64,000 nt of DNA, taken from NCBI RefSeq assembly GCF_036226445.1, contig NZ_CP108474.1:1922001-1986000 (forward strand), in the 5' to 3' direction. The first letter of the stretch is position 1; each line of letters begins with the position of its first letter. Shown one piece after another: positions 48,370 through 57,154 of this stretch. The position numbers and the translations under genes are program-made. The notes under the pieces were generated by a model that saw nothing but the letters and a program-made list of their open reading frames with translations, ran no database searches and was not told the DNA's origin. This DNA is from Streptomyces sp. NBC_01255. GTDB lineage: Bacteria; Actinomycetota; Actinomycetes; Streptomycetales; Streptomycetaceae.

Positions 48370-50067
48370 ATGCGGCTGCGCGCACTGCTGGAGAACGACG
48401 CGCTGGGGCTGCGGCTGCTCGGCGGCGACGACGAGCTGGACCGCACCGTCCGCGGTGTGATGACGACTGACCTCAAGGATCCCAGCCGGTACCTGTCCGG
48501 CGGCGAGCTGGTGCTCACCGGCCTCGCCTGGCTGCGGGACGCGGCCGACGCCGAGCCCTTCGTCCGGATCCTGGCCTCGGCCGGGGTGGCGGCCCTCGCG
48601 GCGGGCGAGGCGGAGCTCGGCGACATCCCCGACGATCTCGTACAGGCGTGTTTGCGCCATCGGCTGCCGCTCTTCGCGGTGAACGAGACCGTTGCGTTCG
48701 CGACGATCACCGAGCACGTTGTTCGACAGGTGTCCGGCGAGCGGGCGGGCGACCTGGCGGCCGTCGTCGACCGGCACCGGCGGCTCATGACCTCGGGACC
48801 GGCGGGCGGCGGACCCGAGGTCGTCCTCGACCTGCTCGGCTCCGACCTGGACCTCCGGGCCTGGGTCCTCTCCCCCACCGGCCGCCAGATCGCGGGCGCC
48901 GGCGAGCCCCTCGACAGCGGCCTCGCGGCGACCCTGGCGGGCGAGCACCTGGCCGCGACCCGGACCGGCCGGCGCGGCCCGCACCGGCTGAGCATCGCCG
49001 GAGCCACGTACTCGCTGTTCCCGATCCGCAACACCGGCAGGGGCCCGGCCCCCGCCTCCCGTGACGTGCGCGAGACGGTCCTGTCGGACTGGCTGCTCGC
49101 CGTCGAGGCGGACGCCGGGGACTGGCCCGCCGCCCGTCTTGACCTGCTCCAGGGCGTCACCCAGCTGATCGCCGTCGAGCGGGACCGGCGCGACGCGGCC
49201 CGTACGGTACGGCGCCGGCTCGCCCAGGAGGTCCTGGAGCTGGTGCAGACGGGCGCCGCGCCCGCCGAGATCGCGGCCCGTCTGCGGGTCGCGGCCCCGG
49301 TGCTGCTGCCCGGGCTCGGCACGTCCCCGCACTGGCAGGTCGTCGTCGCCCGCGTCGACTGGGAGCAGGAGGCCGGCCAGGGCAACGCCGTGGACGGCGG
49401 CCCGGTCGCCCAGGCGCTCCTGGAGGAGATCCTCGTCGACCCGGCGACCGTCGGGGCCGAGTCCGCGGACCGGATCGCCGTCGCGCACAGCGGCGACGAG
49501 GCGATCGCGCTGGTCCCGCTGGCCACCGCGCCGCTGCCGGACAGCGAGGACGAGGGCGCGGCGACCGCGCTCGGGCTGCACGCGGACGCGCTGCTCGCCG
49601 CCGTACGCGCCCCGCTCTCCTCCGGCCTCGCCGACGACGGGCGGCTCACGCTCGGCGTCAGCGCGGCCGTGCACTCGGCAGAGGGCCTGCGAGGGGCCCT
49701 GGAGGAGGCCAGGCACGCCCGCCGGGTCGCCGCGGCCCGTCCGGGCCGGGTCTGCGCCGCGGGCCACCACGAGCTCGCCTCGCACGTCCTGCTGCTGCCG
49801 TTCGTGCCGGACGACGTCCGCCGCGCGTTCACGGCCCGGCTGCTCGACCCGCTGCGCGACTACGACCGCCGTCACCGCGCGGAGCTCATCCCGACCCTGG
49901 AGGCGTTCCTCGACTGCGACGGCTCCTGGACGCGCTGCGCCACTCGGCTGCACCTGCACGTGAACACGCTGCGCTACCGGGTGGGCCGGATCGAGCAGCT
50001 CACGGGCCGCGACCTCTCCCGTCTGGAGGACAAGCTCGACTTCTTCCTCGCCCTCCGGATGAGCTGA
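48370..50067 (+). CDS. pucR: PucR-family transcriptional regulator
   Basis: A 565-aa PucR-type regulator of purine catabolism. The N-terminal PucR domain begins MRLRALLENDALGLRLLGGDDELDRTVRGVMTTDL (about 1-130). A GAF-like or GGDEF-like central region follows. The C-terminal helix-turn-helix (HTH_30) is at about 510-560 (FLDCDGSWTRCATRLHLHVNTLRYRVGRIEQLTG). The ATG at 48370 is chosen; an AAGGAA lies about 14 nt upstream, which is far. Divergent orientation to the xanthine dehydrogenase operon strongly suggests it controls that operon in response to a purine degradation intermediate. Confidence 0.93.
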   Translation: MRLRALLENDALGLRLLGGDDELDRTVRGVMTTDLKDPSRYLSGGELVLTGLAWLRDAADAEPFVRILASAGVAALAAGEAELGDIPDDLVQACLRHRLPLFAVNETVAFATITEHVVRQVSGERAGDLAAVVDRHRRLMTSGPAGGGPEVVLDLLGSDLDLRAWVLSPTGRQIAGAGEPLDSGLAATLAGEHLAATRTGRRGPHRLSIAGATYSLFPIRNTGRGPAPASRDVRETVLSDWLLAVEADAGDWPAARLDLLQGVTQLIAVERDRRDAARTVRRRLAQEVLELVQTGAAPAEIAARLRVAAPVLLPGLGTSPHWQVVVARVDWEQEAGQGNAVDGGPVAQALLEEILVDPATVGAESADRIAVAHSGDEAIALVPLATAPLPDSEDEGAATALGLHADALLAAVRAPLSSGLADDGRLTLGVSAAVHSAEGLRGALEEARHARRVAAARPGRVCAAGHHELASHVLLLPFVPDDVRRAFTARLLDPLRDYDRRHRAELIPTLEAFLDCDGSWTRCATRLHLHVNTLRYRVGRIEQLTGRDLSRLEDKLDFFLALRMS

Positions 50068-50118
50068 TCCACCGCTGATCCACAGCCGATCCCCGGCTGA
50101 TCCACATGCACTCGCGTC

Positions 50119-50150
50119 CTGCGGATTCACTCTTTCGGTGGAGTCCGCAG
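50119..50150 (+). terminator. pucR terminator, first stem
   Basis: CTGCGGATTC (50119-50128) pairs with GAGTCCGCAG (50141-50150), including one G-U pair, with a 12-nt loop containing CTTTC. Confidence 0.65.
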
Positions 50151-50170
50151 GAGTGACATCCGGGCTGGTG

Positions 50171-50203
50171 GCGGCCCGTCGGCCAAAGCGTCCGACGGGC
50201 CGC
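50171..50203 (+). terminator. pucR terminator, second stem
   Basis: Perfect 12-bp stem GCGGCCCGTCGG (50171-50182) / CCGACGGGCCGC (50192-50203), 9-nt loop, 20 bp after the first stem. Confidence 0.7.
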
Positions 50204-50385
50204 GCCGGGGCCTGATCCCGGGCCCGACGGTCATCTGACGGGCTGTCGGCCGCCGCCCCGACGACGGCGTCCGCCCGCCCCGGACTCTTGTGAATTCTTT
50301 CACCTGACCCCTTGGCCAGGTGCTGCCCTTCGTGCTGAGATGCGGGTCTACTCAACAGCTCAATGGCGCGCTCGGGGAGGGCAAT

Positions 50386-51189
50386 GTGGCGGATACCGCC
50401 ATGTCTGGTTCCGAATCAAGGGGTGGCGAAGATCCGTCCCTCGCCTACGGCAAGGAGACTCCCGTGGAGACCGCCATATGGCGGCTCCGCTCCCGAGGTT
50501 GTTGGACGGACGCGGCAGCGCTGCTCGCCCCGTACGCGACCGAACCGGCCGCCGCGCTCGAACGGGCGGCCCTGCTGATCGAGCGCTGTCTCTACACCGA
50601 ACAGGGCTGGGCCGACGCCGAGGAGGCCCTCCGGGCGGCCGAGGCGGTCGCCCGTACCGACGAGGAGCGCGGGGCCGCCGCCTGCGAACGCGGCTATCTC
50701 GCCTACGCGTCCACGCTCCTCGGGGTACGCGACCGGGCCGACGAGGCCCGGATGGCCCTGGGCCGGGCGGCGGCCCTGATCGGGCCCTCGGCCAAGGGCC
50801 GGCCCCTGCTGGACCTCCGGCGCGGGCTCATCGCCCAGAACCTCGGCGACTCCCCGCAGGCGGCCCGTGCCGCGTACCGCAGGGCGCACGCGGGAGCGAC
50901 GGACCAGGGGGACTCGCTGCTGCTCTCCTCCACCTGGCGCCATCTCGCCGGACTGGCCCTGCGGGAAGGCGAGTTGGCGGAGGCCCGGCACGGCTTCGCC
51001 GAATCGCTGCGGATCCGCGAGGAGTTGGGCTATCTGGTCGGCACGGCCCCGGCCCTCACCGCCCTCGCCGACACGGAGACCGAACCGGAGGCGGGCCGGC
51101 TGCGCGCCGAGGCGAGGCGTCTCTTCCGGCTCCTCGGCGGCGTCCCGACCTGGCTGTCGGCACAGCTGACTCCCCGGACGGCGACCTGA
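50386..51189 (+). CDS. tetratricopeptide-repeat protein
   Basis: A 267-aa, mostly helical cytoplasmic protein with TPR-like helix pairs. Examples are AAALERAALLIERCLYTEQGWADAEEALRAAEAVA, DSPQAARAAYRRAHAGATDQGD and ALREGELAEARHGFAESLRIREELG. The last pieces resemble the TPR portions of BTAD/SARP or LuxR-type regulators, but there is no DNA-binding domain. I chose the GTG at 50386 because GGGAGG lies 5 nt upstream; an ATG at 50401 is the alternative. It stands alone, ending at a perfect terminator stem shared with the convergent binding-fold gene. The function is unknown beyond protein-protein contacts. Confidence 0.78.
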   Translation: MADTAMSGSESRGGEDPSLAYGKETPVETAIWRLRSRGCWTDAAALLAPYATEPAAALERAALLIERCLYTEQGWADAEEALRAAEAVARTDEERGAAACERGYLAYASTLLGVRDRADEARMALGRAAALIGPSAKGRPLLDLRRGLIAQNLGDSPQAARAAYRRAHAGATDQGDSLLLSSTWRHLAGLALREGELAEARHGFAESLRIREELGYLVGTAPALTALADTETEPEAGRLRAEARRLFRLLGGVPTWLSAQLTPRTAT

Positions 51190-51241
51190 AATCGCCGACG
51201 GGAACACCAAGATGACGTTCCCTCGGTTGTCGTGCGATGTG

Positions 51242-51273
51242 CCTCCACACCGGTCTCTCAGCCGGTGTGGAGG
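51242..51273. terminator. bidirectional terminator between TPR and binding-fold genes
   Basis: Perfect 12-bp stem CCTCCACACCGG (51242-51253) / CCGGTGTGGAGG (51262-51273) with an 8-nt loop. The stop codon of the minus-strand gene lies in the loop, so the stem overlaps its last codons. Confidence 0.75.
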
Positions 51274-52391
51274 ATGCGGAAGCGATCGGGTTCCGCCGGG
51301 TCCCGGTCGGTGACCTGGATGGGCGCCCATGCCCATTGCCACACGCCGATGCCCGGCGGGCGGGTGAAGCGGATCGGCCCTCGGGTGCCCTCAGCCGTCA
51401 CGTGCGGCCATGCGGCGGCGACGGCCGACCGGTCCGTGCCATGGGCGCGCAGTGCCCCGGCGAGGACGGTGACGGTGTCCCAGCCCTCGAAGGCGACGAA
51501 CGAGGGTGCCTCGCCCAGCCGTTCGCGGAGCTCCTTCCCCACGCGTTCGCCGAGTGGGCCGAGGTGCTCGGGCAGGTAGCGCAGGAACGGGATCCCGGCG
51601 CCGTCCGCGCCGAGCGCTCCCACCCATTCGGCGAACTCCGGCTGTCCGGCCGGGGCTCCGACGAGGAGCTCCGCGAGCCGCGGGTCGCTCCGGACGGCCC
51701 GGACGATCGGGACCGCCGGCTCCGGGTGGCCGACCAGCAGGAGGAGCGCCGCCGCGCCGTGGTCGACGAGGGCGTCGCACAGGGCCTCGGGGGTGAGGTC
51801 GTTCGTGTCGAGTTCGACGACGGTGCCGCCGCGGGGAGCGACGTGGTCCCGCAGGACGCGGGCCCCGGACGCCCAGTAGACGCTCGGCTGGGTCGCCACG
51901 GCGATCCGGTGCCGGCCGGTGCCGAGGAGGAAGTCCGCGTAGATCCGCCAGCCGCGGGACTGGGCCGGGGCCAGCCGCGCGACCCACTCCGTCGGCTCCT
52001 CGGTGAGCGTGTCGAGCACCGCGGACGAGCAGAGGTACGGCACGCCGAGGGCGTCGGCCCGGGCGGCGACGGCGCGGGCGACGACGCTGTGGTACTCGCC
52101 CACCACGGCGGCCACGCCCAGCCCGGCCAGTTCGTCCACGGCCGCAGCGGCCCGTACGGGGTCGGCCGCGGTGTCCCGGACCACCAGCTCCAGTGGCCTG
52201 CCGTCGATCCCGCCGGAGTCGTTGACCTCACGGACGGCCAGGTCGAGCCCGGCGAGCAGATGGCGGCCCGCCCCGACCCAGCCGGGGCGCGTCAGCGGGA
52301 CGAGAGCGCCGAGGCGGACGGGCGACCCGTCCGTTTGCTCCGCTCCGGACGGCGATGGCGGAGTGTTCACCCTGGTGATCATGGCGCCCAT
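51258..52391 (-). CDS. periplasmic-binding-fold protein without signal peptide
   Basis: A 377-aa protein of the type I periplasmic binding fold (Peripla_BP_6, as in branched-chain amino acid and amide receptors). Landmarks are VRLGALVPLTRPGWVGAGRHLLAGLDLAVREVNDSGGIDGRPLELVVRDTAADPVRAAAAVDEL near the N-terminus and EGWDTVTVLAGALRAHGTDR late. The first 25 residues (GAMITRVNTPPSPSGAEQTDG) are not a signal peptide or lipobox, so it is predicted to be cytoplasmic. AmiC-like cytosolic ligand sensors show such a role is possible. It lies 32 bp after an unknown gene on the same strand; no permease or ATPase genes are near. Confidence 0.82.
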   Translation of the reverse strand: MGAMITRVNTPPSPSGAEQTDGSPVRLGALVPLTRPGWVGAGRHLLAGLDLAVREVNDSGGIDGRPLELVVRDTAADPVRAAAAVDELAGLGVAAVVGEYHSVVARAVAARADALGVPYLCSSAVLDTLTEEPTEWVARLAPAQSRGWRIYADFLLGTGRHRIAVATQPSVYWASGARVLRDHVAPRGGTVVELDTNDLTPEALCDALVDHGAAALLLLVGHPEPAVPIVRAVRSDPRLAELLVGAPAGQPEFAEWVGALGADGAGIPFLRYLPEHLGPLGERVGKELRERLGEAPSFVAFEGWDTVTVLAGALRAHGTDRSAVAAAWPHVTAEGTRGPIRFTRPPGIGVWQWAWAPIQVTDRDPAEPDRFRILHTG

Positions 52392-52423
52392 TGGATCCGC
52401 CACCGCCGCCGACGGGCAACCGC

Positions 52424-53266
52424 TTATCCGTTGGTGCCGTCGTGCCGGATGACGAACACGTGATCCTCGTCGTACCGCTGCCAGTCCGGTACGAGGTGGA
52501 AGCGCTGGTGGTCCTGGAGGTCCCGCGCCGAGGCGACCGGCACGCGGGGGATCCCCCGGTAGAGACGGACGTGCCCGTCCTCCACCAGGTCGTCGAGGGC
52601 GGCACGGAGTTCGTCGGGGCCCAGGCCCACGGCCTCGGCGAGACGGCCCGGCGTGGTGAACAGTTCCCCGGGGCGGTCGAGGGTGTGGTCGAGGTAGTCG
52701 GTCAGTGCCTGCCGCCAGGGCTCGACGGCCTCGCTGCGGCGTAGCTCCCCGATGCTCGCCCTCAGGTCCTCGGGGAGATCGAGGACGTCCTCGGGGAGCG
52801 GCAGGTACTCCGGCATCGACCACCGGCCGTCCTCCATGCGGGCGATGCCGAGAGCCAGCATCGTGCCGACGAGGTCGCGGATCGTCGCCGGTACGGGGAA
52901 GCCGCCCGCCCGCAGGGCGCCTTCGCCGGCCGCGCGGCGGGCCGCCGCCTCCGCCCGGAGCTCGGCCTTCTCCTCGGCGTCCTCCGTGGCGTCGAGGGTC
53001 GCGGGATCCAGCCAGAGCACCGGCGAGTCCAGGTCCTCGCCCAGTCCGCGGAGGAAGTCGCGCGGAGAGTCGCCGAACACCTCCCGCGCGACCTCGTCGA
53101 GCGTCCCGGTCACGGGCCGCGTCGCGGCCGTGCCCAGGAGCATGCACATCAGCATGGCCTGGTACCCGGGCAGCACGTGCATCCACCCGCTGGGGAACCA
53201 GCCGTTGTGCACAGCGAAGTCGCCCATCCCCGGCTCGGTCTTCCCCGCGCCCTGATCAACCGTCAT
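52424..53266 (-). CDS. uncharacterised protein, possible DUF6042-type
   Basis: A 280-aa protein with no signal peptide. The N-terminal part has HNGWFPSGWMHVLPGYQAMLMCMLLGTAATRPVTGTLDEVAREVFG, which I tentatively recall from DUF6042 proteins of Streptomyces. A central Glu/Ala-rich helix (about 110-135) follows. The C-terminal third contains LAEAVGLGPDELRAALDDLVEDGHVRLYRG, which reads like a winged-helix motif, suggesting a regulatory role. GGGAGGAC precedes the ATG at 53266. It is upstream of, and co-directional with, the signal-less binding-fold gene, so the two may act as sensor and regulator. The function is not established. Confidence 0.75.
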   Translation of the reverse strand: MTVDQGAGKTEPGMGDFAVHNGWFPSGWMHVLPGYQAMLMCMLLGTAATRPVTGTLDEVAREVFGDSPRDFLRGLGEDLDSPVLWLDPATLDATEDAEEKAELRAEAAARRAAGEGALRAGGFPVPATIRDLVGTMLALGIARMEDGRWSMPEYLPLPEDVLDLPEDLRASIGELRRSEAVEPWRQALTDYLDHTLDRPGELFTTPGRLAEAVGLGPDELRAALDDLVEDGHVRLYRGIPRVPVASARDLQDHQRFHLVPDWQRYDEDHVFVIRHDGTNG

Positions 53267-53327
53267 GGCCGTCCTCCCACATGTCAGCGGCATACTCACC
53301 CGCTCAACGGTCACGACCCCGCCGAGG

Positions 53328-55007
53328 TCACCGTTCGGAGGACGATTCGCGCGATGATCGGAAGAACTTCTCCCGGGATCGCGGTACGAGGCACACCAGG
53401 CTCTCGTCGGTGCCGACGAGCAGCGCGCCCGCGCCGGTGACCGCGACCGCGCGGACCGGGGGGCCCGGGCGGAAGGAGAGCGTCGCGCCGCCCTCGGGGC
53501 GGTGGAGTTCGACGAGGCCGTCGGCCCAGGCCGCGGCGACCAGGGGGCCGTACGGGGTCTCCGCCGCGTGCAGGGAGACCACCGGGGAGCGGCGTTCCGC
53601 GAGGGGTTCGGGGCGCGGGTCGCGGCCCGGGGTCCAGAGCCGTACCGTCCCGTCGGCTCCGCCGGAACACACGAACGGCGTCTCGGACTCCACGGCGGCG
53701 ACCGCCGTGACCCGGCCGCTGTGCGGAGCCGCCTGGTGCAGGCCGGTGAGGCCGAAGGCGTGCACGGAGCCGAGCCGGTCCCCCACCACGACCGAGCCCG
53801 CGATCGCCGCGAGGGCCGTGCCGGGGTGGCGGGCCAGGGTCTTCGAGACGGCCTCGGTGAGACGTTCCAGGTACGGGGCGCGGGGCACCGTCCCGCGGAC
53901 GGAGTGCAGCCGGCCCCGGTCGTCCAGGAGCAGCACGGTGCCGTCCGGGGCGGGCGCGAGGGCCGTGACCCGGCCGGGGACGGTGTGCGGGAGCCGCCCG
54001 GCGGAGCTCGCGTCGGCCTCGTGGAGCAGGCGCACGGTGCCGGTGCGGTCGCCGACGAGCAGGGTGCCCTCCAACGGGCCGCCCGCCGCCCCGAGTACGG
54101 CGACGGGCCCCGGCCAGGGCGGTGTCAGGTCGCCGCGGTTGCGGGCCCAGCGGAGCCGCCAGGCGGCCCCTTCGGCGAGCTCGGCCAGCGCGGGCCGCAG
54201 CCGGGGGTCGGCGCCGTCGCCGAGTGCGGCGAGGAGCACCAGCGCCCGTTCCGCGGGGGCCTGGGCGCGGCAGAGCGACTGCCCGGCCCGCAGCCAGGCG
54301 GTCCTGAGCCCCCCGTGGTCGTCAACTCCGGCCTCTCCGGAGCTTTCACCGGTTCCGGTGACGTACGCGGTGGTGACGAGCAGCGGGTCGGCGGCGCACA
54401 CGGCGAGCGGGTCGGAGAGGTCCGGCAGCGGGCGCGGGGACTCCGCGGGGGCACCGTCGGCGGGGGCCGGCTCGCCGTCCGCGTCCAGGTCCACGACCGT
54501 CGCGCGGCGTGCGGCACGCAGGGTCCCGGGCGCCGGGCTGCCGGTGCGGGCCTCGACGACGAGCCGGACCCGGCCCACCCCGGCGAGTTCGCCGATGAGT
54601 TCCGTGAGCGCGGCGGGCTCGGCGGCGGCGTGGAGGTCCGTGAGGAGGAGGACGGCCCGGCCCGAGGGCCGCGCCTCGCTGGTGGCGAGGGCGTGGACGA
54701 GTTCGTCCGGCGACCTGGCCACCACACCGAGCAGGTCGGCGATCGTCCAGGTCGCGCCGAGCGCGCTCTGCCCGGCGAGCGGGACGAGCACCCGGGGCGT
54801 GCGGCGGCGCCGGCCGCCCGCGCGCGGGCCGTGCGCGGCGAGCCAGTCGAGGAGGGCTGTCTTGCCGCTGCCGGGGGCGCCGGTGACGAGGCAGAGCCGG
54901 GGCGCCTCCGGGTCGGTGAGCCAGCCGAGCAGGGCCGCGGCCTCGGCTTCCGTACCGGTGACGGCTCGGCCTCCCTCCCGTGCCGGGGGCGGGGTCGCGG
55001 ACGGCAT
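53328..55007 (-). CDS. P-loop ATPase fused to a WD40-like beta-propeller
   Basis: A 559-aa cytoplasmic protein. The Walker A TGAPGSGKT is at 42-50 in a STAND/AAA-type NTPase region (LLGWLTDPEAPRLCLVTGAPGSGKTALLDWLAAHGP); VLLLTDLHAA may be Walker B. From about residue 295 to 545 there are repeated blades with GTVRLLHEAD, GTVLLLDDRGRLHSV, CSGGADGTVRLWTPGRD, ending GALLVGTDESLVCLV. Only some blades have the canonical GH-WD signature. GAGGTG precedes the ATG at 55007. The combination resembles STAND-type signalling proteins, but no effector domain is seen. The function is unknown. Confidence 0.82.
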   Translation of the reverse strand: MPSATPPPAREGGRAVTGTEAEAAALLGWLTDPEAPRLCLVTGAPGSGKTALLDWLAAHGPRAGGRRRRTPRVLVPLAGQSALGATWTIADLLGVVARSPDELVHALATSEARPSGRAVLLLTDLHAAAEPAALTELIGELAGVGRVRLVVEARTGSPAPGTLRAARRATVVDLDADGEPAPADGAPAESPRPLPDLSDPLAVCAADPLLVTTAYVTGTGESSGEAGVDDHGGLRTAWLRAGQSLCRAQAPAERALVLLAALGDGADPRLRPALAELAEGAAWRLRWARNRGDLTPPWPGPVAVLGAAGGPLEGTLLVGDRTGTVRLLHEADASSAGRLPHTVPGRVTALAPAPDGTVLLLDDRGRLHSVRGTVPRAPYLERLTEAVSKTLARHPGTALAAIAGSVVVGDRLGSVHAFGLTGLHQAAPHSGRVTAVAAVESETPFVCSGGADGTVRLWTPGRDPRPEPLAERRSPVVSLHAAETPYGPLVAAAWADGLVELHRPEGGATLSFRPGPPVRAVAVTGAGALLVGTDESLVCLVPRSREKFFRSSRESSSER

Positions 55008-55067
55008 GGGACACCTCACGGACGACGCGGTGCGGGCGGTCTGACGTCAACGACCTTAATGCTCCGG

Positions 55068-55085
55068 ACACCCTCCGGGGGGTGT
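55068..55085 (-). terminator. possible terminator of the gntR gene
   Basis: ACACCC / GGGTGT stem (55068-55073, 55080-55085) with a six-base loop, 8 bp past the gntR stop and followed on the minus strand by an A/T-richer stretch. Confidence 0.5.
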
Positions 55086-55093
55086 GTCGTGGA

Positions 55094-55870
55094 TCAGTAC
55101 TCGGATCCGGCGAAGTGCTCCCGGACGAGCGACTGGACGACCGCCAGGTCCTGGGCGATCAGGGCGTCGAGCAGGGCCGTGTGCTCGGCGGCGTCGGCGA
55201 CGAGCTCGCCGTGGCGGAGGGCGGGGGCGCTGATCAGCGGCCACTGGGAGCGCCGGTGGAGGTCGTCGGCGACGGCGAGCAGCTGCTCGTTCCCGGCGAG
55301 GGAGAGGACCGCCCGGTGGAAGGCGCGGTCGGTCTCCGCGTAGTGGGCGCGGTCGCCCCTGGCGGCGGCTGCCCCGGTCGCCTCGGCGAGCGGGCGGAGG
55401 TCGGCCCAGCGGGCGGCCGGGACCGTGCGGGCGAGCCGCAGCATGACGGGGACCTCGATGAGCGCGCGGACCTCGGCGAGCTCGGCGAGCTCGCGCGGGG
55501 TGCGCTCGGTGACGCGGAAGCCGCGGTTCGGGACGACCTCGACGGCCCCTTCGACGGCGAGGCGCTGCATGGCCTCGCGGACGGGGGTGGCCGAGACGCC
55601 GAAACGCTCGGCGAGGGCGGGGCCTGAGTACACCTCGCCGGGGACGAGCTCGCCGCCGACGAGGGCGGTGCGGAGGGCTTCGAGGATCTGGTCGCGTACG
55701 GAGTGCCGCTGGACGACGCGCGGGGCGGGGGCCGGGACGGCGGCGGGGCGACGCGCCGCCGGTTCGCCGTGCGTGTGCTCGCCACGGGCCTGTTCCGGTA
55801 CGCGTACGGCGTCGCCGGAGGGCGGGTACGGCCTCTCCGTCGCCCGCTCGCGCGCTGCGCCCTGCTCCAC
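55094..55870 (-). CDS. GntR-family (FadR/FCD) transcriptional regulator
   Basis: A 258-aa GntR regulator. A Pro/Arg-rich tail of about 50 residues precedes the winged helix at about 55-120 (SVRDQILEALRTALVGGELVPGEVYSGPALAERFGVSATPVREAMQRL). The FCD ligand domain covers about 125-250, with RALIEVPVMLRLARTV, DRAFHRAVLSLAGNEQL and EHTALLDALIAQD supplying the usual Asp/His metal-site residues. The GTG at 55870 has AGGAGG seven bases upstream; the longer frame is rejected. FCD regulators typically sense organic acids. The target is not evident: neighbours are the WD40 protein and a divergent FhuF-like gene. Confidence 0.9.
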   Translation of the reverse strand: MEQGAARERATERPYPPSGDAVRVPEQARGEHTHGEPAARRPAAVPAPAPRVVQRHSVRDQILEALRTALVGGELVPGEVYSGPALAERFGVSATPVREAMQRLAVEGAVEVVPNRGFRVTERTPRELAELAEVRALIEVPVMLRLARTVPAARWADLRPLAEATGAAAARGDRAHYAETDRAFHRAVLSLAGNEQLLAVADDLHRRSQWPLISAPALRHGELVADAAEHTALLDALIAQDLAVVQSLVREHFAGSEY

Positions 55871-56029
55871 CCGGGTCCTCCTGCGGCCTCGTGCCGGGCC
55901 CGGCTCGCGATACCCGGGTCCCCTGTGCACCATAGGCGAACGGACCGACATTTGGGGCACGGGGGGCCTGCCCGCGGGACCCGGGGGTGGACGCGGCCCG
56001 TGCGGTGGTGAGAGCCGATCGAGATTCGG

Positions 56030-56048
56030 GTAAGGTAAGGCTTACCTG
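56030..56048. promoter_or_regulatory. DtxR/IdeR-type iron box
   Basis: AGGTAAG-G-CTTACCT (56033-56047) is a perfect palindrome within GTAAGGTAAGGCTTACCTG and matches the actinobacterial iron-box consensus (TTAGGTTAGGCTAACCTAA type). It lies 27 bp before the FhuF-like start, so DmdR1/IdeR probably represses that gene when iron is abundant. Confidence 0.9.
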
Positions 56049-56074
56049 CTAACGATCGCGATTCGGTGGTCCGC

Positions 56075-56950
56075 ATGACCGTCCCCGCTCTGTTGCCCGC
56101 ACCCCTGACCTCGCCCGTCGCGGCCTCGTACGCCCGGCTCGCCGAGGTCTTCTCCGGCCTGCGGATAGAGGAATCGGCCCCGGACGAACGGCTGCCGCGC
56201 GGCGCCGGCTGGGTCGGCGCCGAAGAGCTCGCGGCCGGCGGATCCGCCCTCGACGCCTTCCTCGCCTGGGACAACGCCCAGGTGCTGCGCGACTACGGCA
56301 CCCAGGCCCGCCCCGACGTCGTCGCGAGCTTCGGACTGCACCGCTACGCCTGGCCCGCCTGCCTCCTCGTCACCGTCCCCTGGTTCCTGCACCGGAGGGT
56401 GCCGCGGCTGCCCGCGGCGAACGTGTCGTTCCAGCGCGCGCTCGGCCGCATGTCCGTCAGCGTCGAGGAGTTCGCCTGCCTGCCCGGCGACCCCGCCGCG
56501 GCCCTGCCCGGCGCCCGCGTCCTCGCCGACGAGGAGGCGCTGCGCACCGAGGTGCGCGCCTCGCTCGCCGAGCACTTCGAGGCGATCCTGGGCGGTTTCG
56601 GCCCCCGGATGAAGCGCGGCCGCCGCGCCCTGTGGGGGATGGCCACGGACGAGATCGTCGAGGGCCTCTGGTACATCGGCGCCCTGCTCGGCGAGGAGCA
56701 GCGGGCGATGGCCGAGCTCGAACTCCTCCTGCCGGGCACCACCGCCACCCGCAAGCCGCACAAGCCGTACGCCGGTTCGGCCGGTTTCCGCGAGCTCGCC
56801 GGCACCGAGGGTCCGGACGGCGCCCCGCGCGCCACCCGCGACCGGGCGACCTGCTGCTTCTTCTACACGCTGCGCCCCGAGGACACCTGCCTCACCTGCC
56901 CGCGCACCTGCGACACCGAGCGCGTCCGTCGTCTGGCCGCGACCGCCTGA
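56075..56950 (+). CDS. FhuF-like 2Fe-2S ferric-siderophore reductase
   Basis: A 291-aa cytoplasmic protein of the FhuF family, which reduces ferric siderophores to release iron. The C-terminal cluster motif C-C-x10-C-x2-C is present at C260-C261, C272 and C275 (CCFFYTLRPEDTCLTC), followed by an extra Cys at 279. The central region WYIGALLGEEQRAMAELELLL and the His-rich start of the FhuF domain are consistent. An iron box overlaps its promoter. The ATG at 56075 is assumed; a GTG three codons upstream is possible and neither has a good ribosome site. No siderophore genes are adjacent. Confidence 0.9.
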   Translation: MTVPALLPAPLTSPVAASYARLAEVFSGLRIEESAPDERLPRGAGWVGAEELAAGGSALDAFLAWDNAQVLRDYGTQARPDVVASFGLHRYAWPACLLVTVPWFLHRRVPRLPAANVSFQRALGRMSVSVEEFACLPGDPAAALPGARVLADEEALRTEVRASLAEHFEAILGGFGPRMKRGRRALWGMATDEIVEGLWYIGALLGEEQRAMAELELLLPGTTATRKPHKPYAGSAGFRELAGTEGPDGAPRATRDRATCCFFYTLRPEDTCLTCPRTCDTERVRRLAATA

Positions 56951-57154
56951 GGCTCCCGGGTGATTACGCCACCCGAACGGGTGGCCTCAATCGAACCCAA
57001 CCCCCTTCCCTTGCACGGGTGTTCGACCAGATCGCACCTATTCGTATGCCCTGGGACCCCGATGGCGTGCTCTTGCCCCGAAACCGCTTGAGCGCCGCGC
57101 GGGGTCGGCCAGTATGGGCCGCCAAACGCCCTACTGCGATGCAAGGGACACCGC

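Larger units (their letters stand above)
50068..50385. other. 318-bp intergenic region with tandem terminators and short repeats
   Basis: After the pucR stop there are three GCTGATCCAC repeats (about 50062-50105), then two hairpins annotated separately. The remaining part to the TPR gene holds a GTGAATTCTTTCAC-like near-palindrome at about 50290-50303 that could be part of the TPR promoter. Nothing coding is apparent. Confidence 0.5.
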
